Positions 1 to 5,674 are shown, numbered from the stretch's first letter. The stretch is DNA of 7,100 nt from an uncultured Lachnospiraceae bacterium (GCA_910577835.1 CAJTOU010000041.1:1-7100); one strand, 5' to 3'. Notes: generated from the sequence alone by a model not told the origin. Translations and numbers: made by a program.

Positions 1-53
1 TAGAACACTAGCCTTCCAAGCTGGATACGTGGGTTCGATTCCCATCACCCGCT
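1..53 (+). tRNA. tRNA-Gly (anticodon UCC), 3' portion only
   Basis: The 5' acceptor strand and most of the D arm lie outside the window. What remains is the end of the D arm and an anticodon stem CTAGC/GCTGG closing the seven-base loop CTTCCAA, which gives anticodon TCC. The T arm is GTGGG-TTCGATT-CCCAT, and the 3' acceptor strand CACCCGC is followed by discriminator T at 53. CCA is not encoded, and a T-run follows directly. UCC reads glycine GGA/GGG codons. The acceptor sequence predicts a 5' end of GCGGGTG, which is usual for bacterial tRNA-Gly. Confidence 0.93.
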
Positions 54-99
54 TTTTTGTTTCCAAAAAATTACTATATGTCCAGATAGACAAAAATCA

Positions 100-147
100 A
101 ATTTAAAAAGAGACGATGTTTGAAAAACATTTGTCTCTTTTTAAATT
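100..147. terminator. bidirectional Rho-independent terminator
   Basis: A perfect 15-bp stem (100-114 with 133-147) continues, after a small internal loop, into an inner ATGTTT/AAACAT stem. The outer arms are A-rich on the left and T-rich on the right, so the hairpin carries a U-tract in either direction. It sits between the tRNA gene (plus) and the end of the permease gene (minus) and probably serves both transcripts. Confidence 0.85.
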
Positions 148-179
148 ACTCTAAAAAACTATTATTTTTATTTTATATC

Positions 180-2219
180 TTACTTTTTATCCTGAATCAT
201 CCGTTTGCTGCAGCTATACGTAATTAAAAAATACACTCCATAAACTGCTATAATAATTCCTGCTGTTACAAAAATCGAATAAATCAATCCACTGTTTCCA
301 AAAGTCTCAAACATATAATTACATACCTTTATTCCAAAAATTGAATGGATACATGCAAGCGCCAGAGGGAGTCCAAAGAACACTGCGCTCTGTGTAAACA
401 GAGAATGATGAATCTGCCGTTCATCTACACCGATACGCCTTAAAATATTATATTTTTCTTTATTGTCAGATGCCTCTGATAATTCCTTTAACGCAAGAAT
501 CGCCGAGCTGGATATCATAAATACAATTCCCACATAAATTCCGATAAATATAATCATAGCGGTTAAACCTATCGAATTGTTATAAATCTGCGTTTTGCTA
601 TTAATTTTAATACTTGGCCACGCCTTATCTGAAGGATTTATTTTATTATTAAATTCATCGCTGTCAATGTATTCTGCGATATCATCTGTGTCCATTTGCA
701 AGTTTTCCTTATAATTGGCAATAAAATAGCTCATTTCCTCTTTATACCCCTCCAAATTTGTATTATCGGGTATAATAATCAGTCCAAAATTTGTATTATT
801 ACTTGCCATATCTATAAAACCATCCTGACATTCACTGTATTTCGGACGGTATTCTTTACCTCCAATTTCTATTATGTTTCCCCTTTTTAATCCCTTATTT
901 CTTACAGATACTATTGTATCATAGTTTGCCACAATCATATATTCGTCGTCTTCCAGAAAATATTCTTTCCGTCCGTAGATTCTGGCAACCCTGTTATAAT
1001 CACTGACTTTTATAAATTCTTCTGATATCGTTTTCAGATATTCCACATAGTCCTCAGAAAATTCCATATCATACAGCGCATCGCCTATGGTATCATCCAT
1101 CGTAAAACTGCCATCTGCTGCCGAAAAAGAAATAATATCTACGAAATCCTTAAATATCGACGTATCCACTCCTGTCTTTTCAAAGATATCTAAAACAGTG
1201 CTGCCACTGTGCATGTCAATATAAAACTCTACATCCGCCGGTGTCATTTCTTTCAGATTATCATTGATTGCTTTTCTGATAGACAGCGCAGAAGATAATA
1301 CGCTGATGGTAACAAACAGCATTAAACAGATAATACCTCCTGAAAATACAGTTGTATTAATTCTGCTGCCAAGCTCCCGTATTGTAAAACAGTTTAGTTT
1401 TCTGTGATAAAACCGCTTTGCCTTTTGTGTAAAAAAGAGCAGCAGACCTGACATGGACCAGAAAATCAAAAATGTAGATACAATCCCTTTTATAATTTCT
1501 CTTAGAATATCCGTGGTTGACAATATCTGGTCAGCCTTTACTGTTACCATATAATAAGCGTTTCCAAGAATACATATCGCAGCAATAAATACAACTGTAC
1601 AGAGAATCGGATTTTTGGCTATATTCTTTTCCGATTTTTTTCCTGAATTAATTAAATCAATCAATTTTGCTTTTCCCACTACAAAAGTATTTAACAGAAT
1701 CACTACTATATACATAATAACAAAATAAATGACAGTTTTTGCAATCGCGCTCTTTGAGACAATAAAAGTAAAACTGCTCATATCCGCCTCAAACATATTT
1801 GCCACAAAAATACTCATTACCTGCGACCCTGCAATTCCCACAGTTATACCAACTCCAAGGGAAATAATTCCAATAATTAATGTTTCAATAATAAGAATCC
1901 GGGCAATCTTTCCTTTTTCCATTCCAAGAATCATATAGATACCAAATTCTTTTTTTCGTCTTTTCATCAGAAAGTTACTGGCATATACAATTAGAAATCC
2001 AAGAATCATCGCTACAAATACACTGATAGATGACATGGTTCTATTGATTAAGTCTATAATATCATACGAGGATTTTGAAACATTCAGCATAACAGTCTGT
2101 TTTTCAATGCTGTTAAAAATATAAAATACTGCCACACCGATAATTACCGTAGCAAAATAAACAGCGTAATCCCGCATACTTTTTCTTAAATTTTTTATGG
2201 ATAATTTAAAGAGCATCAT
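180..2219 (-). CDS. BceB-like antimicrobial-peptide ABC transporter permease (FtsX family)
   Basis: This is a 679-residue membrane permease. The hydrophobicity pattern gives about ten membrane helices: near residues 18-36, 60-85, 108-138, 155-182, 205-228, 240-262, 288-310, 553-578, 606-630 and 645-665. A large extracytoplasmic domain of roughly 230 residues sits between helices 7 and 8. That layout is diagnostic of the BceB/VraG group, in which the big loop takes part in sensing or handling peptide antibiotics such as bacitracin and the complex also signals to a partner histidine kinase. The gene overlaps the ATPase gene by 14 bases, so the two are translationally coupled. The ribosome binding site GGGAGGGG (2226-2233) is 6 bases from the chosen ATG, and a second ATG follows at once (2216). 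The ligand cannot be told from sequence, and no kinase/regulator pair is in the window. Confidence 0.9.
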   Translation of the reverse strand: MMLFKLSIKNLRKSMRDYAVYFATVIIGVAVFYIFNSIEKQTVMLNVSKSSYDIIDLINRTMSSISVFVAMILGFLIVYASNFLMKRRKKEFGIYMILGMEKGKIARILIIETLIIGIISLGVGITVGIAGSQVMSIFVANMFEADMSSFTFIVSKSAIAKTVIYFVIMYIVVILLNTFVVGKAKLIDLINSGKKSEKNIAKNPILCTVVFIAAICILGNAYYMVTVKADQILSTTDILREIIKGIVSTFLIFWSMSGLLLFFTQKAKRFYHRKLNCFTIRELGSRINTTVFSGGIICLMLFVTISVLSSALSIRKAINDNLKEMTPADVEFYIDMHSGSTVLDIFEKTGVDTSIFKDFVDIISFSAADGSFTMDDTIGDALYDMEFSEDYVEYLKTISEEFIKVSDYNRVARIYGRKEYFLEDDEYMIVANYDTIVSVRNKGLKRGNIIEIGGKEYRPKYSECQDGFIDMASNNTNFGLIIIPDNTNLEGYKEEMSYFIANYKENLQMDTDDIAEYIDSDEFNNKINPSDKAWPSIKINSKTQIYNNSIGLTAMIIFIGIYVGIVFMISSSAILALKELSEASDNKEKYNILRRIGVDERQIHHSLFTQSAVFFGLPLALACIHSIFGIKVCNYMFETFGNSGLIYSIFVTAGIIIAVYGVYFLITYSCSKRMIQDKK

Positions 2220-2973
2220 TTAAATCCCCTCCCAACATTGTCACCACATCTATGATTTTATTGAAAAATTGTTTTCTTGTATCTTCTCCCTTTCTGATTT
2301 CGTTAAAGATTTGTCCGTCTTTGATAAAAATTACCCTTGATGCATAACTGGCTGTAAATGCATCGTGCGTAACCATTAAAATCGTGGCAAGATAAATTTC
2401 ATTCATTTCTGAGAGGCTTTCCAGAAGAAATCTTGCAGATTTTGAATCCAGCGCACCTGTTGGTTCATCGGCAAGAATCAGCTTTGGATTTGTGATAATG
2501 GCTCTTGCTGCGGCTACTCTCTGCTTCTGACCGCCGCTCATCTGGTAAGTGCATTTGTTTAGCACTTCTTTTATTCCAAGCTGTTCTGCGATTGTATAGA
2601 TTCTGTCCGGAATTTCCTCTGCCGGAGTATTCTGGATAGATAATGCCAGTGCGATATTTTCATAGGCAGTCAATGTATCCAGAAGATTAAAATCCTGAAA
2701 AATAAATCCAAGCTCCTCCCGGCGGAATTTATTCAGTTTATTGCCCTTCAGTTTTGTGATGTCTTCATCTCCTACATAGATGTGTCCGCTTGTCACACGG
2801 TCTATGGTGGAAATACAGTTTAAAAGAGTCGTTTTTCCTGAACCGCTGGCACCCATAATACCGACAAATTCTCCTTTGTCCACCTCGAAGGAAATTCGGT
2901 CTATTGCTTTTGTAATATTTGAATTATTCCCATAATACTTTTCTACATTATTTAATTTTAATACTGTATCCAT
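2206..2973 (-). CDS. BceA-like ABC transporter ATP-binding protein
   Basis: This 255-residue cytoplasmic ATPase energises the BceB-like permease encoded just downstream. All nucleotide-binding motifs are present: Walker A GASGSGKTT (residues 41-49), Q-loop glutamine at 93 in FIFQDFNLL, signature MSGGQ (145-149, with M in place of the usual L), Walker B LILADEP (165-171), D-loop ALD (174-176) and switch histidine 203 in VTHD. The length matches BceA/MacB/LolD-type subunits. The ATG is preceded by AAAGGAG with an 8-base gap. Its stop codon lies inside the start of the permease gene. The gene heads a two-gene operon; a promoter and a palindromic candidate operator lie just upstream (3031-3090). 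The family is clear, but the specific substrate is inferred only from the permease type. Confidence 0.94.
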   Translation of the reverse strand: MDTVLKLNNVEKYYGNNSNITKAIDRISFEVDKGEFVGIMGASGSGKTTLLNCISTIDRVTSGHIYVGDEDITKLKGNKLNKFRREELGFIFQDFNLLDTLTAYENIALALSIQNTPAEEIPDRIYTIAEQLGIKEVLNKCTYQMSGGQKQRVAAARAIITNPKLILADEPTGALDSKSARFLLESLSEMNEIYLATILMVTHDAFTASYASRVIFIKDGQIFNEIRKGEDTRKQFFNKIIDVVTMLGGDLNDAL

Positions 2974-3030
2974 TTACAGGTCTCCTTTCAATCTTTGATA
3001 ATGTAATTTATCTGACAGTATTAATATAAT

Positions 3031-3059
3031 AAAATATAAGGGATTTTTCCATAGAAAAA
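3031..3059 (-). promoter_or_regulatory. candidate promoter of the BceAB-like operon
   Basis: On the minus strand a weak -35 TTTTTC (3054-3059) is separated by 17 bases from -10 TATTTT (3031-3036). This predicts a start near 3024 and a leader of about 50 bases. The boxes are poor matches to consensus, which would suit a promoter that needs an activator. The -35 abuts the palindrome at 3057-3090. Other AT-rich -10 choices exist nearby, so the exact boxes are uncertain. Confidence 0.4.
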
Positions 3060-3090
3060 CCTTACGAAAACTTACAGTTTCGTAAGGTTT
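3057..3090. promoter_or_regulatory. palindromic candidate response-regulator operator (or terminator)
   Basis: A perfect 13-bp inverted repeat (3057-3069 with 3078-3090) encloses an 8-base spacer. Inside it, TTACA (3072-3076), four bases, then CGTAA (3081-3085) is close to the TTACA-N4-TGTAA type of site that BceR-like OmpR-family regulators use in front of peptide-resistance transporters. A further TTACG copy (3062-3066) lies 10 bp away on the same face of the helix. The position directly upstream of the -35 fits an activator. The same palindrome, read on the minus strand, ends in GGTTTTTC and could also act as a terminator for transcription coming from the integrase remnant. Confidence 0.5.
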
Positions 3091-3095
3091 AGTAT

Positions 3096-3186
3096 GTTCA
3101 CATAAGTTGTTATATCTTCACATATCCTTATATTTCGGGGCTTTCAGGAAATCAAAGTTCACATAACTTCATGTATTTTCACATAA
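3096..3186. repeat. four phased copies of a 10-bp repeat (GTTCACATAA-like), candidate arm sites
   Basis: Copies are GTTCACATAA (3096-3105), CTTCACATAT (3116-3125), GTTCACATAA (3157-3166) and TTTCACATAA (3177-3186). Start-to-start distances are 20, 41 and 20 bases, close to whole helical turns, and all copies share one orientation. They lie just beyond the 3' end of a tyrosine integrase remnant. This is where Tn916-like elements and many phages carry direct repeats bound by the integrase arm-binding domain or by an excisionase. That role is inferred from position and phasing only. Confidence 0.5.
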
Positions 3187-3211
3187 ATTTACGCCAAAAT
3201 GGTGTAAATTT
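3185..3211. repeat. 11-bp inverted repeat beside the integrase remnant
   Basis: Arms AAATTTACGCC (3185-3195) and GGTGTAAATTT (3201-3211) flank AAAAT, and all positions pair in RNA if one G-U is allowed. A further GGTGTA follows at 3212-3217. It starts inside the last 10-bp repeat and ends 20 bases from the integrase stop. It may be part of the old attachment region or a weak terminator for the integrase; no clear U-tract follows on the minus strand. Confidence 0.4.
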
Positions 3212-3231
3212 GGTGTACGAATTTAAGCGTC

Positions 3232-3672
3232 TCAAGCCTTGTTTTTCCAGCGTTTTTCCATGTTCAGCAGCTCATTTTGTGCCCGTTTTTCATTGACATG
3301 ATTGTATATATTATTGGTAATATTTGGTGTAGCATGTCCCATCATGTATTGCAACACTTTCATATCCATACCTTTCTCTGCATTTCTGGTACAGCCAGTA
3401 TGACGAAGAATATGACAGGACAGGTTATCAATCTTGTGAATGGCTGTTTCGTTATAAACCGCTGCTACTCGCTTTAATTCGCTGTCAAAATTGGTAATCT
3501 TAATTAGCTTGCCTGACTGCGTATGAAAGACAAAATTTCTCTTTCCGTCTATATATTCGTCAGCATAGACAAAATAAGACTTTCTCTGTTTGCATAAGAC
3601 CTCGTAAACTCGTTCTGTTATTGGGATTTTTCTTGTATTTGAGGTTTTTGTCGGGCTGATATGATATTGCAA
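3232..3672 (-). pseudogene. tyrosine recombinase/integrase, C-terminal fragment
   Basis: The frame encodes 146 residues matching only the last third of a Tn916/phage-type integrase, which is normally about 380-400 residues. The remaining catalytic-domain motifs are intact: HxxR at residues 87-90 (HILRH), the second histidine in GHATP (113), and the nucleophile tyrosine in IYNHV (123). The N-terminal arm-binding and core-binding domains are missing, as is the first catalytic arginine, normally in a TGLRISE-like motif. Family-like sequence begins at the very first residues (YHISPTKTSNTRKIPIT). The only initiation codon is TTG at 3672, with an in-frame TAA shortly before it and no ribosome binding site. 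The gene was therefore cut at about 3660-3672, where an unrelated plus-strand fragment begins. It is almost certainly inactive. Confidence 0.85.
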
Positions 3673-4236
3673 AAAGCAAATTTATACGCATACAGGGTAT
3701 ATGATGGTATTAAAGCAAGGTGTAGTAACACAGAAGCAACAGTTTCCATACATAAATGTTATGATAAATCTATCATGCGGCAGGGATGGCTTGATAATCT
3801 CAAGTCTTTTGTAAAATGGTACTTAGAGCATTACTATGAGTGCAGGGAAGAATCCATGCATGTTGATAAGGATTTGTTTGGTGAAGACTCAGATATGTAT
3901 CATCCTGATTTCTGCTGCATACTGCCACAGGGATTGAATACGCTTCTTACAAACTGCAAAAAGCATTACAAAGAGGGTGAAACATCTGATAATGTGCTGC
4001 CATTAGGAGTGAGATATAACGGGAGAACAGGTAAGTATTCAAGCACGATTACCTTTACAGGGGGAGGGGCAGAGAAACTCATTATTCTTTCTGAATGGGA
4101 TACTGCGGAGGAAGCATTTGCAGAATATAAGATTATGAAACAGGCAGATATATTAATGGTAGCAGCAAAATATAAGGAAAGTATACCAGATTATATTTAT
4201 GACAGGCTTTTAAAGGTTAAAGTGGCGCCATATTAG
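3661..4236 (+). pseudogene. phage/mobile-element AP2/HNH-like DNA-binding protein, 5'-truncated
   Basis: The frame encodes 191 residues from ATG 3661. The first part (about 11-100: YRVYDGIKARC, GWLDNLKSFVKWYLEHYY, VDKDLF, YHPDFCCILPQGLNTLL) resembles the HNH-like region of phage proteins of this type. It is followed by an AP2-type DNA-binding segment (about 113-160: LPLGVRYN, GKYSSTITF, WDTAEEAFAEYK). Related proteins usually carry a further N-terminal part, which is absent. There is no ribosome binding site before 3661 and no evident promoter, and the start overlaps the truncated integrase (minus) by 12 bases. I read it as a remnant joined to the integrase by deletion or rearrangement. The family assignment is from motif memory, and function in this copy is doubtful. 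Confidence 0.65.
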
Positions 4237-4254
4237 GATTGTGGGAGTATGGCG
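4226..4254 (+). repeat. hairpin at the end of the AP2-like gene
   Basis: CGCCATA (4226-4232) pairs with TATGGCG (4248-4254) across a 15-base loop that includes the stop codon. AAATTTT follows, so it could be a weak terminator. A short GTCCTT/AAGGAC hairpin at 4280-4293 followed by TTCTTTTTTC is an alternative. The rest of 4237-4371 shows nothing I can name. Confidence 0.3.
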
Positions 4255-4371
4255 AAATTTTCCGCTGTGAGATTTGCAAAGTCCTTCAAAGGACACTGTG
4301 TTCTTTTTTCTATTATGGGATAAACATTAGTTCTTAGTTATGGATATCTTGATGTAATGAGATAAGTATGT

Positions 4372-4413
4372 AGGGTATATCGGATAGAAAATATCTGGTA
4401 TGCTCTATTTTTT
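4372..4413 (+). terminator. Rho-independent terminator
   Basis: A 15-bp stem including several G-U pairs (4372-4386 with 4392-4406) closes a GAAAA loop and is followed by ATTTTTT. A second T-run comes at 4418-4423. It ends plus-strand transcription coming from the AP2-like remnant and insulates the promoter at 4425. Confidence 0.7.
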
Positions 4414-4424
4414 ACGATTTTTTG

Positions 4425-4453
4425 TTGAAAAAGAGTAGAGATTGATATATAAT
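4425..4453 (+). promoter_or_regulatory. sigma-A promoter of the membrane-protein gene
   Basis: TTGAAA (4425-4430), a 17-base spacer and a perfect TATAAT (4448-4453) predict a start near 4460 and a leader of about 50 bases before the ATG at 4510. It lies directly after a terminator, so this gene is its own transcription unit. Confidence 0.75.
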
Positions 4454-4509
4454 GAGAAAAGTTGTTAAATATTAGATAATTTGATTGTGTATTTTTGAAG
4501 AGGGGTGTA

Positions 4510-5079
4510 ATGAAAGTCGTAACAAATAGTGATATAAAGAAATTAATTATATATGCAAAAAGAAACTTGGGAATATATAAGTTAGTTTATAGAACATATA
4601 AACAGCTATATTTTACAATAATAATATTGCCATTAATATTTGCATTATTTTTGATAGTGTTTTTATATAATTTTATTGTTTGTAAAAAAATCAGCTCTTT
4701 TATTGTGATATTATGTATGAGTGTAATATTATCGGAATTTGTTTTGCTAAGTATATTATATAGAAAAACAAAAATACCACATTTTAAAATACAAATTAAA
4801 AGGATTGAATTATTAAAAAAATACTATTCTTTTAATAATTGGAATAAGGAAGAAATTGAAATAGTAAATAATTTACTTCGACAAAGGATAGATACAATAA
4901 AATCAAATAATATAAAAGTGAGTGCAGTTATAATTTCACTTCTTTTACCGTTGTGGAATTTATATATTAATAAGTTAGGAAAGAATCAATTTATTGTTTT
5001 GGTGTTGTATTCTATGTTGAGGTTTAGTACAATGTATGATTTGTACTGCCCCTCTAACAACATACATTCGTTGTCATGA
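4510..5079 (+). CDS. AT-rich membrane protein of unknown function
   Basis: The product has 189 residues from ATG 4510. I chose this start over an upstream TTG at 4495 because AGAGGGG lies just before it, with a short gap. I do not recognise a family. Two strong membrane helices are visible (about residues 33-57 and 61-84), then a basic, charged stretch (about 85-135, with IKRIELLKKYY and an EEIEIVNNLLRQRID amphipathic segment), then one or two more hydrophobic segments (about 136-154 and 160-172). The charged part is probably cytoplasmic. The last 30 or so residues are read from DNA that also encodes the end of a convergent gene on the other strand, so the natural C-terminus may have been replaced at a junction. 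Base composition is visibly more AT-rich than the transporter operon, suggesting acquired DNA. Confidence 0.6.
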   Translation: MKVVTNSDIKKLIIYAKRNLGIYKLVYRTYKQLYFTIIILPLIFALFLIVFLYNFIVCKKISSFIVILCMSVILSEFVLLSILYRKTKIPHFKIQIKRIELLKKYYSFNNWNKEEIEIVNNLLRQRIDTIKSNNIKVSAVIISLLLPLWNLYINKLGKNQFIVLVLYSMLRFSTMYDLYCPSNNIHSLS

Positions 5080-5231
5080 TAAAGATATACATCTACTGTA
5101 TTGTTTTTTAAAATATTCAGCAGTTCGCTAAAATCTTCGATTTCTTTAATAGTAAAATTCAAGGTAGATGTTATTTTATTGTTATAATAGTCACACAAAT
5201 AGATACTTGATTTATTAAATTTCAAATACAT
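4986..5231 (-). CDS. small protein of unknown function, 81 residues
   Basis: The start at 5231 is preceded by GGAGGA with a 7-base gap, a strong reason to prefer it over in-frame ATGs at 5246 and 5285 that lack such a site. The product (MYLKFNKSSIYLCDYY...) is acidic-to-neutral and rich in N, Y, I and L, with no signal peptide or membrane helix, and looks like a small soluble alpha/beta protein. I recognise no family. Its last 94 bases overlap the end of the convergent membrane-protein gene. No convincing promoter is seen upstream; instead a minus-strand terminator-like hairpin lies 30 bases before the start. It could be a real accessory gene, such as an immunity- or regulator-sized protein, or a remnant. 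Confidence 0.5.
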   Translation of the reverse strand: MYLKFNKSSIYLCDYYNNKITSTLNFTIKEIEDFSELLNILKNNTVDVYLYHDNECMLLEGQYKSYIVLNLNIEYNTKTIN

Positions 5232-5260
5232 AATATAATCCTCCATTACATTAAATATAT

Positions 5261-5299
5261 AAAATAAAACAAGACGAAGAAACATTATTCTCTGTCTTG
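5261..5299 (-). terminator. minus-strand terminator-like hairpin
   Basis: CAAGACGAAGAA (5270-5281) pairs with TTCTCTGTCTTG (5288-5299) except for one mismatch and one G-U. On the minus strand the stem is followed by TTTTATTTT (5261-5269). It lies between the antisense RNA of the toxin locus and the 81-residue gene. It may stop read-through from the former or act as an attenuator for the latter. Confidence 0.5.
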
Positions 5300-5311
5300 C
5301 TAATATTTTGC

Positions 5312-5340
5312 TTGAGCTGTTACTTCATATCTGCTATAAT
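5312..5340 (+). promoter_or_regulatory. sigma-A promoter of the small toxin gene
   Basis: TTGAGC (5312-5317), a 17-base spacer and perfect TATAAT (5335-5340) with an upstream TG (TGCTATAAT) make an extended -10 promoter. The start should be near 5347, giving a leader of about 75 bases before the toxin ATG. A second TATAAT at 5348-5353 lacks a good -35. Confidence 0.8.
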
Positions 5341-5392
5341 AACTTCGTATAATTAAATAGAAAGTTGGATGCGATTTTCGAATAGTTAGATG

Positions 5393-5414
5393 CCCTCTAG
5401 TTTACAAAGGAGGG
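5393..5414 (+). promoter_or_regulatory. leader hairpin that can mask the toxin ribosome binding site
   Basis: CCCTCT (5393-5398) can pair with GGAGGG (5409-5414), the core of the ribosome binding site AAAGGAGGG (5406-5414), around a 10-base loop. Five pairs are Watson-Crick and one is G-U. Sequestering the site in this way is known for several type I toxin mRNAs. Confidence 0.5.
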
Positions 5415-5422
5415 TGATGCCC

Positions 5423-5506
5423 ATGAACACAATGGAAGTATTAACTTTGTTGCTGGTCATTTTTACGGCACTGTCTTACATAGATAATCATAATAAAAAG
5501 AAATAA
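5423..5506 (+). CDS. putative holin-like type I toxin peptide, 27 residues
   Basis: The peptide starts MNTMEVLTLLLVIFTALSYI and ends DNHNKKK: a short N-terminus, one membrane helix (about residues 5-20), then a polar lysine tail. This matches the small putative holin-like toxins of Firmicutes (TxpA/BsrG-like type I toxins, Hol_Tox family) in length, layout and the MEVLTLLL start. These peptides insert in the membrane and damage the cell unless an antisense RNA blocks expression. The ribosome binding site AAAGGAGG sits 9 bases before the ATG in a GGTGATGCCC context often seen with this family. Its own promoter (5312-5340) and terminator (5608-5637) are present, and a convergent antisense RNA overlaps its 3' end. 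The family call comes from pattern recognition, not a search. Confidence 0.75.
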   Translation: MNTMEVLTLLLVIFTALSYIDNHNKKK

Positions 5507-5591
5507 GCATCCCGCCCCGCAAAAGTAGGATGCTTATCTTATAAAATTCTTACTGAGGGCAAATCGGATATTGCATCCGAAATACCTTTCT
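5493..5591 (-). ncRNA. predicted antisense RNA antitoxin (RatA-like arrangement)
   Basis: The RNA is predicted from the minus-strand promoter at 5598-5626 and the terminator at 5494-5537. It would be about 100 nt, complementary to the last few codons and the 3' untranslated region of the toxin mRNA. It contains two hairpins: TCGGAT/ATCCGA with loop bases ATTGC on the plus strand (5564-5580), and the terminator stem. Loop-loop contact with the same hairpins in the toxin mRNA is a plausible first step. Neutralising a toxin through the 3' end is how TxpA/RatA and BsrG/SR4 work. The existence of this RNA is inferred from promoter and terminator quality. Confidence 0.65.
5494..5537. terminator. 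terminator of the antisense RNA at the toxin stop codon
   Basis: A perfect 10-bp stem, ATAAGCATCC (5503-5512) with GGATGCTTAT (5528-5537), encloses a 15-base loop. On the minus strand it is followed by TTTCTTTTT, a good U-tract made from the toxin's lysine codons. On the plus strand only CTTATAAAATTCTT follows, so it favours the antisense direction. In the toxin mRNA the same stem begins within the stop codon and may shield the 3' end of the reading frame. Confidence 0.75.
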
Positions 5592-5597
5592 AATCAG

Positions 5598-5626
5598 ATT
5601 ATACACTAGACCGCAAGAGAAATCAA
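5598..5626 (-). promoter_or_regulatory. sigma-A promoter of the antisense RNA
   Basis: On the minus strand TTGATT (5621-5626), a 17-base spacer and a perfect TATAAT (5598-5603) preceded by GTG predict a start near 5591. This is a strong promoter, as expected for an antitoxin RNA that must be in excess. The whole -35 box falls in the loop and inner flank of the toxin terminator. Confidence 0.78.
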
Positions 5627-5637
5627 GCGGTCTTTTT
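5608..5637 (+). terminator. Rho-independent terminator of the toxin mRNA
   Basis: AGACCGC (5608-5614) pairs with GCGGTCT (5627-5633), followed by TTTTT and, after AAG, another TTTTT. It would give a toxin transcript of about 290 nt with a long 3' untranslated region that covers the entire antisense RNA. Confidence 0.82.
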
Positions 5638-5674
5638 AAGTTTTTATATATTTTTAAGACGGTAATGCACTATC

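Noticed and set aside
696..890. Plus-strand open frame of 64 codons inside the permease gene
   Set aside because: It is antisense to a well-supported membrane protein, has no ribosome binding site, and its hydrophobic content mirrors the other strand.
1729..1938. Plus-strand open frame of 69 codons inside the permease gene
   Set aside because: It is opposite the helix-rich N-terminal region of the permease; its I/T/P-rich composition is typical of an antisense shadow.
3096..3186. Reading the TTCACATAA copies as a small CRISPR array
   Set aside because: The repeat unit is only 10 bp, spacers are 10-31 bp and uneven, and no cas genes are present; phased protein-binding sites fit better.
3277..3477. 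Plus-strand open frame of 66 codons opposite the integrase remnant
   Set aside because: It lies antisense to a segment with clear integrase catalytic motifs, and no start signal is seen.
5232..5300. A sigma-A promoter for the 81-residue gene in its AT-rich leader
   Set aside because: TATATT- and TTTAAT-like -10 boxes exist, but none has an acceptable -35 at 16-18 bases; most of the region is taken up by the terminator-like hairpin.
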